Positions 1-7,118 of a stretch of DNA of 59,820 bases are shown here, in pieces; position 1 is the stretch's first letter, and each line of letters starts with the position of its first letter. A program made the position numbers and the translations under genes. The notes under the pieces are model-generated. The model had not been told where the DNA came from. It searched no databases and was given only the letters and a program-made list of their open reading frames with translations. The stretch comes from CAYHXN01 sp964373675 (GTDB taxonomy: Bacteria; Patescibacteriota; Minisyncoccia; UBA6257; WO2-44-18). The stretch covers positions 1-59,820 of the forward strand of contig CAYJVO010000003.1 in NCBI GenBank assembly GCA_964373675.1, given 5' to 3'.

Positions 1-649
1 CGATCTTCACCATTCGAATTACTTCCTCAATATATTTACTTTCTTTTTTATTAAAAGCAAAACCTATTAAATCACGACTATTGGTATATCCTTTAGCTAA
101 ATAATAACCGACCAATCGACAAAAATTCTTATCAACGATGATTTTGTGTTTAATAGCCGTTACTTTATTTCCTATAGGCACAATTAATTCCTGTTTTGTG
201 TCTACCTTTATGTCAAAATTTGAATTACTGACAATTTCTTGAAGATCAATCATCTTGTGATTTTTGAAAAGATTTTTAAATCGAGGAAAAATTAAAATAT
301 CGCCGCATTCTAATTGACTGGCCATCAGCCATTGCGGTTTATAATTTCTAAAATATTTACTTCTGCATCTATTTAAATACTGATGGGAAGGCTTACAAAT
401 TCCCCCACTCCCATGACAATTCTTGTGCGTTCTTATTGCATAAAACGGGTGTTCAGAAGTTGTCATTAATCCTAAAGAAAGGTTTCGCGGTTTAATATGA
501 TACGCTTTCCCATGATAAGGACGTTTAAAAATCTCTTTTACTCTACGCCATCGATTCTGATGAGTTATGACTAAATCGCCTTTTTTTATATCTTGAATTG
601 GTTTTAATAAATCATCTTGAGTATGAACGACCGCGTCAGGCAAAAGACA
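1..649 (-). other. Intein with LAGLIDADG-type endonuclease domain inside the EndoQ-like gene (partial)
   Basis: After host residues IPAH the frame continues with CLLPDAVVHT...IQDIKKGDLVITH, a typical intein block A (Cys1) and following beta strands. TTSEHPFYAI near 440-460 is block B (TxxH). LVGYYLAKGY at 86-115 matches the first dodecapeptide motif of the DOD homing endonucleases. A Cys/His-rich stretch (CHGSGGICK) lies between. The C-terminal splice blocks (His-Asn and the +1 nucleophile) are beyond the window edge, so splicing competence cannot be judged. At least 216 intein residues are present. Confidence 0.88.
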
Positions 650-1138
650 ATGCGCCGGAATCAAGGCCGCTTCCGGATTAGCGTTTAAAACGATTTTTAA
701 AAGTTCTTCGGAGTCCATGCCTAAAATAGGCCGTCCGTCAGATTGCAAATTCCCTGTCCAGGAAAGATGGGTGTTGATTTTTTTAACGGTTTCCAAATCC
801 GGCGCCAAGATAATATGATGCGCGCGCCTAACTCGTCCGCCTCGCTTGTAAATACAAGAAATTTCAACCGTCAGCAGAAACCGAGTCTCGGCAAAAGTAT
901 CCTTAATGGTCTTTCTTTTTAAATGGTTCTTTAATTTAAAAAGTCCCGACTCGGCCGGCTCTAATTTTTGCTGGATTTCTTTAAACCACGCTGGGTGAGT
1001 AAAATCTCCAGTACCCATCACCAAAATCCCCTTATCGTCTGCCCACCGATCTAATTCTTCCAAAACCATGTCTTTAGATACGGCCCGGGAATACTTTGAA
1101 TGAATATGCAGATCGGCAATAAATTTCATTTGTTCCAT
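1..1138 (-). CDS. EndoQ-like PHP-domain nuclease (TIGR00375 family), N-terminal part, intein-interrupted, runs off left edge
   Basis: Open reading frame starting at ATG 1138 (or the second ATG at 1129) and still open at base 1. The first residues carry a PHP metal motif (DLHIHSKYS), followed by GTGDFTHPAW and VRRAHHIILAPD, signatures of the TIGR00375/EndoQ family that nicks DNA 5' of deaminated bases. The family motif around PAH is broken after residue 163: a Cys begins an intein (see 1-649). The C-terminal extein lies outside the window. The next gene upstream on the same strand ends in a terminator at 1147-1168, so this gene probably has its own promoter. Family assignment is from recognised motifs; activity is inferred. 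Confidence 0.8.
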   Translation of the reverse strand, partial: MEQMKFIADLHIHSKYSRAVSKDMVLEELDRWADDKGILVMGTGDFTHPAWFKEIQQKLEPAESGLFKLKNHLKRKTIKDTFAETRFLLTVEISCIYKRGGRVRRAHHIILAPDLETVKKINTHLSWTGNLQSDGRPILGMDSEELLKIVLNANPEAALIPAHCLLPDAVVHTQDDLLKPIQDIKKGDLVITHQNRWRRVKEIFKRPYHGKAYHIKPRNLSLGLMTTSEHPFYAIRTHKNCHGSGGICKPSHQYLNRCRSKYFRNYKPQWLMASQLECGDILIFPRFKNLFKNHKMIDLQEIVSNSNFDIKVDTKQELIVPIGNKVTAIKHKIIVDKNFCRLVGYYLAKGYTNSRDLIGFAFNKKESKYIEEVIRMVKI

Positions 1139-1146
1139 TATACAAC

Positions 1147-1168
1147 AAAAAAGAGCCTTACGGCTCCT
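1147..1168 (-). terminator. Rho-independent terminator of the 134-aa hypothetical gene
   Basis: On the minus strand a GAGCC..GGCTC stem is followed by six T. The stop codon of the upstream gene lies in the hairpin loop region. Confidence 0.75.
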
Positions 1169-1547
1169 CGTTTAAATAATAGCAGTCTCTAGTCCTACAC
1201 CTACCGTTTCTGACTTTTGCCGGATCTACTACTCGGATAAACGGCCACAAATGGCCGACTATCCACACATGTTGTTTATCAATCGCAAAAGAGCCGGGTT
1301 TCTGTTTTGAAAAAATGGTCTGGACTAATCTCTCGGCTTCTTTCTGCGAAAGCGCCCGAACATTCGGCCGAGAATTCACGTAAATGACCGAGGATCCTTG
1401 AGAATACATCGGTCGCAATTTAAAAAAATAATCCGGCCACCAAACATCAAAATCTCCGTCAACATATTCGTCTTCCACAATGACAAACGGATTAACTCCT
1501 GCCGGCAATCCCTGCTTTTCTGACTTTTTCTCAGACTGTTCTATCAT
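1158..1547 (-). CDS. Hypothetical protein
   Basis: About 129 residues, no family recognised. A TTG start at 1562 is possible, but the ATG at 1547 has an AGAGG Shine-Dalgarno at good spacing and is preferred. The protein is soluble, with a short charged N-terminus, a VDGDFDVWWPDYFF segment, and a C-terminal RVVDPAKVRNGRCRTRDCYYL stretch that contains two Cys. It stands alone between a tRNA region and its own terminator, whose hairpin overlaps the stop codon. No function is proposed. Confidence 0.6.
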   Translation of the reverse strand: MIEQSEKKSEKQGLPAGVNPFVIVEDEYVDGDFDVWWPDYFFKLRPMYSQGSSVIYVNSRPNVRALSQKEAERLVQTIFSKQKPGSFAIDKQHVWIVGHLWPFIRVVDPAKVRNGRCRTRDCYYLNEEP

Positions 1548-1615
1548 TCTTTTGCCTCTCAAAAAAGCTCATGATATATTAAACAACCTAGTAAAAAGTG
1601 TCAAGCAGCTCGCTT

Positions 1616-1698
1616 GTGTCCCCGCGTGGAATTGAACCACGATCTCATCCTTCGGCCTCAGGCCCGTTGGGCCTTACGGCCCAGAGGGAGGGATGCCT
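1616..1698 (-). repeat. Broken tRNA-Arg copy with hairpin insertion
   Basis: Bases 1624-1655 repeat exactly the 32 bp at 1714-1745 of the neighbouring tRNA-Arg(CCG): T arm, variable region and anticodon 3' strand. The copy is cut in the anticodon loop by about 33 bp of GGGCC/GGCCC hairpins, then resumes for the other anticodon strand (GCATCCCTCC) and stops. There is no D arm or 5' acceptor strand, so it cannot be a working tRNA. Confidence 0.75.
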
Positions 1699-1706
1699 AC
1701 TAATTG

Positions 1707-1778
1707 TGCGCTTGCGTGGAATTGAACCACGATCTCATCCTTCGGAGGGATGCGTCCTGTCCGTTGAACTACAAGCGC
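1707..1778 (-). tRNA. tRNA-Arg (anticodon CCG)
   Basis: 72 nt fold by eye into a standard cloverleaf: acceptor GCGCTTG/CAAGCGC, D stem GTTC/GGAC, anticodon stem CATCC/GGATG with loop CTCCGAA (anticodon CCG), T stem CGTGG/CCACG with loop TTCAATT, discriminator A. CCA is not encoded (the next bases are CAA), so the CCA-adding enzyme at 58092-59627 would be required. Confidence 0.93.
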
Positions 1779-1853
1779 AAAAACTGATCTATAAATTTTT
1801 TCTTTTCAGAAAAATTATTTTTTAATTGACGTTCTCGCCATCTTGCTTCTTTT

Positions 1854-3254
1854 CTATTCAGGCATTTCTCGTACCCATATTATACTATGGGCGCTCGCCA
1901 GCAATATACCGATAATAAGCCACAGCATCAAGCGACCGGGTTGAAGAGTCCAAAGAAAATGATCAAAAAGACCAAAGACTAGCAACGATGACAACATGAC
2001 TATAACAATAACAGTTTGGACATTTTGGTTATTATAATTTTGAATTTGTTTAGAATTTAGAAATTTGACATTAGAAATTAACAAGCTAAGTAAAAATAAC
2101 AAAAACGCCGCGCCTCCTAAAATCCCGATCTCCGAACCAATTAGGATATAAATATTGTGTATCGGCTGCCATTGCCAGACCTCATTCATCCCAAACTGCT
2201 GATAGAAGCCGTTCTTAACCGATGATAAAACCTGATTACCGATTCCGATGCCTAGCGGGAATTTCTTTATGAGATCCCAACCCAGCTCGTTGTAATCCAG
2301 ACGTTGAACCAGCGCCGGCTCGCCCACCGAAACTTGAGCGCGGGAAAAAACGTAAGGGCTAAATGCGGCTAATAGCAAAGCGCCAATTGCTGACAGCGTT
2401 ATCAATAAACCGGCTGCCTGGCGACGACGCTCCTTTGCTGTCAAGGCGTAGCCAATAACCGCTAGCGTCGTCAATATAGCGATGGCCCAGGCGGTTCTGG
2501 AAAAAGTCAGTAAAAGACCGAGTGATATCAGGAAAATTCCGCTGGTCAGCGCTGTGGAATACGAATTTCGTACGAATATGTGAAAAATATTACCGCGGAT
2601 GGTTTCGTATATTTGTAATTTTTTCGTATTTCGTAGCCATAAATAGTACAACGCAAATAATCCGAGTAGTAAAAAGGCCGCTAGCACGTTCGGATGCGGT
2701 AAGGTGCCGTAAGCCCGCAAAATCGGCGCTCCTTCAACGATAATTTTCGCCGCTCCGCCGACCGTCGGCCCCAAAACCGATTCTCCTAGAATTCCCAGGC
2801 CCAAACTGGCTTGTCTGAAAAACTGCGCAATGCCAATTAATGATTGGAAAATCGCCGATGCGGCAATAACAGTAAAAATAGTTCTTACTCTCAAAACGCC
2901 GCCGCGGATCAACTGTCCAGTAGCGAGCGCAGTCAAAATCAGCAAGACCAACCGGACAAAATTATAAACCGCTAATCCCTTGGAATAAGCGAAGAGAATA
3001 GATGTAGCCGCGGATAGCAAAAAAACCGTTATAGCCATTCCGACGAAACTCATTCTTACGTTCTTAAGAACGTAAGAATGAGCGATGGAAAATAAAATCA
3101 AAAACGTTATAAGCAATACATCGCTTGCGTATAAAAATACCGCCTCGTATTCATGAAATCCAGTTGTGAATTGGCCAACCAAAACTCTTGTCCCAAAAGG
3201 GAGGGAAATCAGAAGGCCATACAAAGACCAGCGTGCCAGCCAAGACATACTCAA
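1854..3254 (-). CDS. O-antigen ligase / polymerase family membrane protein (Wzy_C)
   Basis: 466 residues with roughly ten to twelve hydrophobic helices. The central FSRTAW motif and the later WQPIHNIYILIGSEIGILGG stretch, separated by a periplasmic loop, are the Wzy_C/O-antigen ligase signature; such proteins join or polymerise lipid-linked glycans at the outer face of the cytoplasmic membrane. Several stretches look like inserted repeat DNA read in frame: HSYVLKNVRM comes from a perfect 30-bp palindrome at 3051-3080, and VRNSYSTALT and NSKQIQNYNN come from ATTCGTA- and AATTTAG-type short repeats. Start ATG 3254 lies just after the terminator of the upstream gene. The substrate is unknown. 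Confidence 0.78.
   Translation of the reverse strand: MSMSWLARWSLYGLLISLPFGTRVLVGQFTTGFHEYEAVFLYASDVLLITFLILFSIAHSYVLKNVRMSFVGMAITVFLLSAATSILFAYSKGLAVYNFVRLVLLILTALATGQLIRGGVLRVRTIFTVIAASAIFQSLIGIAQFFRQASLGLGILGESVLGPTVGGAAKIIVEGAPILRAYGTLPHPNVLAAFLLLGLFALYYLWLRNTKKLQIYETIRGNIFHIFVRNSYSTALTSGIFLISLGLLLTFSRTAWAIAILTTLAVIGYALTAKERRRQAAGLLITLSAIGALLLAAFSPYVFSRAQVSVGEPALVQRLDYNELGWDLIKKFPLGIGIGNQVLSSVKNGFYQQFGMNEVWQWQPIHNIYILIGSEIGILGGAAFLLFLLSLLISNVKFLNSKQIQNYNNQNVQTVIVIVMLSSLLVFGLFDHFLWTLQPGRLMLWLIIGILLASAHSIIWVREMPE
3051..3080. repeat. Perfect 30-bp palindrome inside the O-antigen ligase gene
   Basis: Half-site CATTCTTACGTTCTT is followed directly by its exact reverse complement, with no spacer. 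It adds ten in-frame codons to the gene. Even-length and spacerless, it resembles the palindromes that flank the two TrpR-like genes. Confidence 0.9.
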
Positions 3255-3262
3255 ATTCTAAC

Positions 3263-3285
3263 AAAAAACCCCGTTTGACGGGGTT
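3263..3285 (-). terminator. Rho-independent terminator
   Basis: AACCCCG TCAAA CGGGGTT stem followed by T6 on the minus strand, right at the stop codon of the 203-aa gene. Confidence 0.85.
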
Positions 3286-3895
3286 AACGAATGACCTCTC
3301 TGGTAGGAACTACGAGATTGAACAAAGGTTGACTAGGATCAACAGTAAATCTGTTTTGTCCTGGATACCAGGTTACAACGGCATAATTCCACCAGGCATC
3401 CCTGGCATTAATGCAATGTGTGTACCCTCTGATGTCTAAGTGCTGGCCGGTTTCCAAAAAATACTTTAATTCAAACACTAACCGTTCCTCTAAAGTAATT
3501 ACCAATAATTTATTGGGGTTGTCTAAAGCTAGGGACAAGTCGGATTCAATATTGTCTTTGACCCAAACGGCGTAATTTTTGGAAAACTTGGGTTCAGGAA
3601 CAATAGCGTTCAAATCGGAGAATCTAGTAGTGACGATTTCCGACTTAGTGCTAATAACCTTCTCTATCCTGTTGAAAATTTGTTCCGACTTTAGTTCCGG
3701 AACGATAATCAGCAATCTATTATATCCTAACCGAGACTTCGGAATTCTTATAAAAGAAAAGCTGCGCTGAATCTCAAATTGCTCCTTATAAAATTTCTGC
3801 CATTCCCGAACTTCTTTTTCATAAGGATAATAACTGGAAACATCTCCGTGGGCTAAAAGGGGAAAGAGTAAAATAAGAGCGGTTAATATCCGCAT
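3284..3895 (-). CDS. Hypothetical exported protein
   Basis: 203 residues. The N-terminus MRILTALILLFPLLAHG is a signal peptide or anchor, so the mature protein is probably outside the membrane. No domain recognised; the middle has a LLIIVPELK strand and LLVITLEERLVFELKYFLETG, and the C-terminal third is rich in aromatic residues (WWNYAVVTWYPGQNRF). It is a single-gene unit closed by a strong terminator at 3263-3285. Confidence 0.6.
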   Translation of the reverse strand: MRILTALILLFPLLAHGDVSSYYPYEKEVREWQKFYKEQFEIQRSFSFIRIPKSRLGYNRLLIIVPELKSEQIFNRIEKVISTKSEIVTTRFSDLNAIVPEPKFSKNYAVWVKDNIESDLSLALDNPNKLLVITLEERLVFELKYFLETGQHLDIRGYTHCINARDAWWNYAVVTWYPGQNRFTVDPSQPLFNLVVPTREVIR

Positions 3896-3937
3896 TATCG
3901 CTCCCTTTCAAGTTTCTGCTTAAATTATAAGGGATTT

Positions 3938-4444
3938 TTAAAAAAAATCAACTGCGATCTCCACTACGTCGCTGGGCGCCCCAGAAAACCTTGTGGTTAT
4001 TATTACTCTATCAAAAACCTCTTTTATTTTTTTGGCCAATTTTTTGGCCAATTGATTTTCCGTGGTGGTCGCCTCCCAAACATCTCCTTTCTTTTTTATT
4101 TCTATTAATCGGTCCAGCGGATCGCGCTCAAAAGCTCGGTGGCAAAAATTGCGGATTAAACCGTCCAACTCGTCAGCGAATTTATCCGGCACGTTTTTTA
4201 TCACCACCCTGCCTTCGTATTGGCGATTTACAATCATCTGGCAAGCGGGGCAAATGGTAAAATGAATCGGCAAATCTTTATTGAAATTTTTTAACCCCTC
4301 CAGATCGTGATGCCACGATTTTTTAAAATAAGCGCTGGTGCATTTTTTGCATAAAACCAAACCCTTCTTGGCGCCAAATTCCTCAACTTCGTGCTGAGAC
4401 TTTGGCAACTTAATGTCGTAAGGTTTTTTAAAAATTTTAGCCAT
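3938..4444 (-). CDS. BCAM0308-like / NMD3-like zinc protein
   Basis: 168 residues with two Cys pairs (CKKC near residue 32 and CPAC near 67), then GRVVI, EAF-like RAFERDPLDRLIEI and WEATTTENQLAKKLAKKI, the order seen in the BCAM0308 family, which resembles the zinc-binding start of NMD3. The function of this family is not established; an RNA or ribosome role is only suggested by the NMD3 resemblance. The start overlaps the end of the permease gene by 8 bp, so the two are probably co-translated. Confidence 0.6.
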   Translation of the reverse strand: MAKIFKKPYDIKLPKSQHEVEEFGAKKGLVLCKKCTSAYFKKSWHHDLEGLKNFNKDLPIHFTICPACQMIVNRQYEGRVVIKNVPDKFADELDGLIRNFCHRAFERDPLDRLIEIKKKGDVWEATTTENQLAKKLAKKIKEVFDRVIITTRFSGAPSDVVEIAVDFF

Positions 4445-5564
4445 AATTCACTACTCTTATTATTTCATACACTACCGCCGCCGCAAAGACCGAAAGCAAA
4501 AATATTGCTGTCGGAAGAGAAAATTTCAAACGCAAACCTTCTTGAATAACTACTTTTTTGGCTTTCAGCCACATCCAAACGATAAAAATTCCTTCTAAGC
4601 CCAAAAATATTCCTCCGGTAAAACTCACTAATTCTATAAAACTTTGGGAAATGAAAAAGTAAATAACTAAAGGTAGGCCAATTATTAAAACCGCCGCTAT
4701 CCAAAATGGAATTTTTAAATCCAATCGCATACTGTTTTTCACATCCAAACCAACCACGATGTAAGAACTGATAAGAGATAATATTCCCAGTAAACCAACC
4801 AATGCCAGCGCCCAATCCGGTATTTTTCCAAACAAACCGGAAACTGCGTCCTCGGAAACAAAATAAGTCAAGGACAAAATGCTTAATGAAAATGCCAAAT
4901 AGGCAATGGCGGAAACTGCTACCCCCAAAATGATGGATGCCTTAATAGCCCTCGGATTTTCGTAAAACCGAATTAAAGCTGGCATGGCCACCCTCCCTGA
5001 AAGAGCAAACAGCACCGGCGCCAGCGGCATCAAAATTTCCGGCCATAATGGCCGGAAATTTTGAGCTACTGCCCCGCTGAGACCGCTCATTCCAAAAACA
5101 AAAATCATAAATATGATTGCCAAAATACCCCCGCTGATCAAAAATTCTGCCAGCGCGATTCGTTTTAAACTGGCAAAAACCGCCAATGATCCTAATGCCC
5201 AAAAAATGAGCATCTTTACAACCGGATTGCCTGCCGCAAAGATCAAATTTCCGAAGCTCTGCGCCAAAATAAGGTAAATCGTCAAAACTAAAATCATCTC
5301 CGCAATCGTCATTAAAACGCTTAACCAAAATGCCCATCTTCCCAGATAAATTCTGGCATATCCGGCAAACCGATGATCTCCGATGGTCCGCAAAACTAAA
5401 TCCGCATACATCCAATAAGCAAAGATGTAAACGACGGAAGCCAAAATCAGATAAAAAATTCCGGTAGCGATGCCGGAATTTTTAAAAACAAAAGGCAAGG
5501 AAAACATTCCCGCCCCAATGATAGTCCCGATCAATAAGCCGGTTTGCAAAAAAAGCTTTGCCAT
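4437..5564 (-). CDS. Amino-acid permease, HAAAP (aromatic amino acid) family
   Basis: 375 residues, about eleven membrane helices. The opening LLIGTIIGAGMFSLPFVF is the glycine-rich first helix typical of the Trp/Tyr permease branch (PF03222), which moves amino acids by proton or sodium symport. Substrate cannot be read from sequence. It starts one base inside the stop of the MgtC gene (TAATG) and its end overlaps the zinc protein gene, indicating an operon. Codons for NFRPLWPEIL lie in a 31-bp inverted repeat (5032-5062). Confidence 0.8.
   Translation of the reverse strand: MAKLFLQTGLLIGTIIGAGMFSLPFVFKNSGIATGIFYLILASVVYIFAYWMYADLVLRTIGDHRFAGYARIYLGRWAFWLSVLMTIAEMILVLTIYLILAQSFGNLIFAAGNPVVKMLIFWALGSLAVFASLKRIALAEFLISGGILAIIFMIFVFGMSGLSGAVAQNFRPLWPEILMPLAPVLFALSGRVAMPALIRFYENPRAIKASIILGVAVSAIAYLAFSLSILSLTYFVSEDAVSGLFGKIPDWALALVGLLGILSLISSYIVVGLDVKNSMRLDLKIPFWIAAVLIIGLPLVIYFFISQSFIELVSFTGGIFLGLEGIFIVWMWLKAKKVVIQEGLRLKFSLPTAIFLLSVFAAAVVYEIIRVVNYG
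5032..5062. repeat. 31-bp inverted repeat inside the permease gene
   Basis: Arm AAAATTTCCGGCCAT (5032-5046), one central base (A 5047), then the exact reverse complement (5048-5062). Fifteen-bp perfect arms in a coding region are unlikely by chance. Confidence 0.85.
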
Positions 5565-6037
5565 TAATCGGTATCTTCCTCGCCGATGCCTTCCTCGCGA
5601 TAAACTGCCAACTTCACTAGCTTGTCTTCAATAAACCAAAGCAAAAACAAAATGGCGACTGTTAAAACGGTGGTAAAAACTGCCAAAGAGTAGTATTTAA
5701 AAGCCACCGCCATGCCAATCGCTCCAGAAACCCACATGCCGGCGGCCGTAGTCAAACCGCGAACATTGGATTTCTGAAAAATAATTACGCCGGCGCCGAT
5801 AAAACCGATGCCCACTACTACCTGCGAAGCAATCCGCGAAGGATCCAGACTACCAACGCCGGAAAATTCCTTAAAAGCCAGGACGGAAATTACAGAAAAG
5901 AGGCAGGCGCCGAGAGAAACTAAAGCAAAAGTGCGGATGCCAGCGCCTTTACGCGCTAATTTTCGCTCAAGGCCAATCAGCGCACCCAAAAGCGCCGCTA
6001 ACAAAAGTTGCCCAAATATTTCTAAATTCTCAATCAT
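5564..6037 (-). CDS. MgtC/SapB family membrane protein
   Basis: About 157 residues from ATG 6037 (MIENLEIFGQLLLAALLGALIGLERK). The upstream in-frame extension to 6085 is repeat-like AT-rich DNA and is not included. Four to five helices, the GLERK motif, GAGIRTFALVSLGACLF and GIGFIGAGVIIF are hallmarks of the MgtC N-terminal membrane domain. Family members affect magnesium homeostasis or inhibit ATP synthase in pathogens; the role here is unknown. Its stop overlaps the permease start (TAATG). Confidence 0.88.
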   Translation of the reverse strand: MIENLEIFGQLLLAALLGALIGLERKLARKGAGIRTFALVSLGACLFSVISVLAFKEFSGVGSLDPSRIASQVVVGIGFIGAGVIIFQKSNVRGLTTAAGMWVSGAIGMAVAFKYYSLAVFTTVLTVAILFLLWFIEDKLVKLAVYREEGIGEEDTD

Positions 6038-6146
6038 GTTGCTAACGCATATAATGCCAATAATGCGAATATAGACGAATGCCACGAATAAAATGAATAT
6101 ATTTGCGGTATTCGCATGTAATGCGCATAGTTTGCATTATTTTAAT

Positions 6147-6416
6147 TTACTCCACTAAATACACTTCGTCGCCCTCTCTCACTTTTTCATCAACCTTAAT
6201 GCCAACCTCCTGTCCTTTCTTTGCCGTATCTATATCCTTATGCTCATACTGCATAGAATCCATCTTTTGGCGAAGATTGGTGGTGGCCCCCCGAATTTCA
6301 ACTTCTGTTCCCTTTTCTACGGCCTTATTAAACTTCACTATCGCCACTCCGATGCCGCCGTAATAATGAGTTACCACCCCAATCGGTTTTTCTTTTTTAA
6401 CTTTTTTTACCGCCAT
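6147..6416 (-). CDS. Elongation-factor domain 2-like small protein
   Basis: 89 residues. After a lysine-rich start, IGVVTHYYGGIGVAIVKFNKAVEKGTEVEIRG and GQEVGIKVDEKVREGDEVYLV read as a single EF-Tu/EF-G domain-2 beta barrel. Stand-alone versions are found in archaea and CPR bacteria under the name translation elongation factor-like protein; their job is not known. It lies 21 bp downstream of the SLOG gene and is probably co-transcribed with it. Confidence 0.75.
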   Translation of the reverse strand: MAVKKVKKEKPIGVVTHYYGGIGVAIVKFNKAVEKGTEVEIRGATTNLRQKMDSMQYEHKDIDTAKKGQEVGIKVDEKVREGDEVYLVE

Positions 6417-6437
6417 AGTATTTAAATGTTTATGTTT

Positions 6438-7049
6438 CTATGTATTTTTGGCGACCTTTTTATTGCCGTTTTTTGATTTCTCTTTGGCAATCATTTCCTT
6501 AAGTTTAGCAATGAGTTTTTTGGGATCGTTTTCGTAAATTATATTCCCCGGGCCGCGATTGGCTTTTTTAACTATATCGCGGATTTCATCGGCAATGCCA
6601 CCCGTTTTTTCTAAAACACCGATTGGTTTCTGATCTTCAAAAGCAATAGTGAATTCGTTAAGCGTTCCCATGCGGCCGCAGACAATTACCACCGCGTCGG
6701 AAGAACGAGTTAGTAAAAGATTACGCCCGGAGTATTCAAAACCAGTGTAAACGATCATATCGTGGTAGTCAGTTGGCAGTTTATAACTCTTAACATGGGC
6801 TTGTTCGGAAGCCGCTGGCGATAGCCCAATAACCATTCCCCCTTCTTCTTTTGCCCCCTTAGCCGCCCAAAACGGCGCGCCAGTCGTAGCTCCAGTAACT
6901 AAAACCATTCCCTGCCGAACAACTTCCCGTCCGAGTTCCTCCGCTTTTTTAGTCGCGTCCCTAGCGCAAACGCCCGTGTCCGCTGCCCCGGAAACGCAGA
7001 TTTTGTATTTTAAATAATTATCTTCAACTGAACGCTTCTTATTGACCAT
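6438..7049 (-). CDS. SLOG/LOG-family (lysine decarboxylase-like) Rossmann protein
   Basis: 203 residues. YKICVSGAADTG, LVTGATTGAPFWAAKGA, YSGRNLLLTRSSDAVVIVCGRMGTLNEFTIAFEDQKPIGVL are the nucleotide-binding and PGGxGTxxE-like motifs of the LOG superfamily (here GRMGTLNE). Relatives release free cytokinin-type bases from nucleotides or bind nucleotide messengers. Substrate unknown. A charged C-terminal tail (KEKSKNGNKKVAKNT) follows the domain. Confidence 0.78.
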   Translation of the reverse strand: MVNKKRSVEDNYLKYKICVSGAADTGVCARDATKKAEELGREVVRQGMVLVTGATTGAPFWAAKGAKEEGGMVIGLSPAASEQAHVKSYKLPTDYHDMIVYTGFEYSGRNLLLTRSSDAVVIVCGRMGTLNEFTIAFEDQKPIGVLEKTGGIADEIRDIVKKANRGPGNIIYENDPKKLIAKLKEMIAKEKSKNGNKKVAKNT

Positions 7050-7083
7050 TTTTATATTATAAAATAAATAAGTTCTAAATTCT

Positions 7084-7118
7084 ATTTAGGGTTTAGGGGT
7101 TGGAGTTTAGGGTTTAAA
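7084..7118. repeat. TTTAGGG-type 7-bp tandem repeat
   Basis: Imperfect TTTAGGG units around the end of the beta-CASP gene. The reverse-complement motif CCCTAAA recurs at 26769-26820. Telomere-like only by coincidence of motif; other heptamers occur elsewhere in the window. Confidence 0.75.

Noticed and set aside
1598..1825. Plus-strand frame with RGIEPRSHPS repeats
   Set aside because: It is the antisense translation of the tRNA-Arg and its broken copy; such GIEPRSH frames are a well-known artefact.
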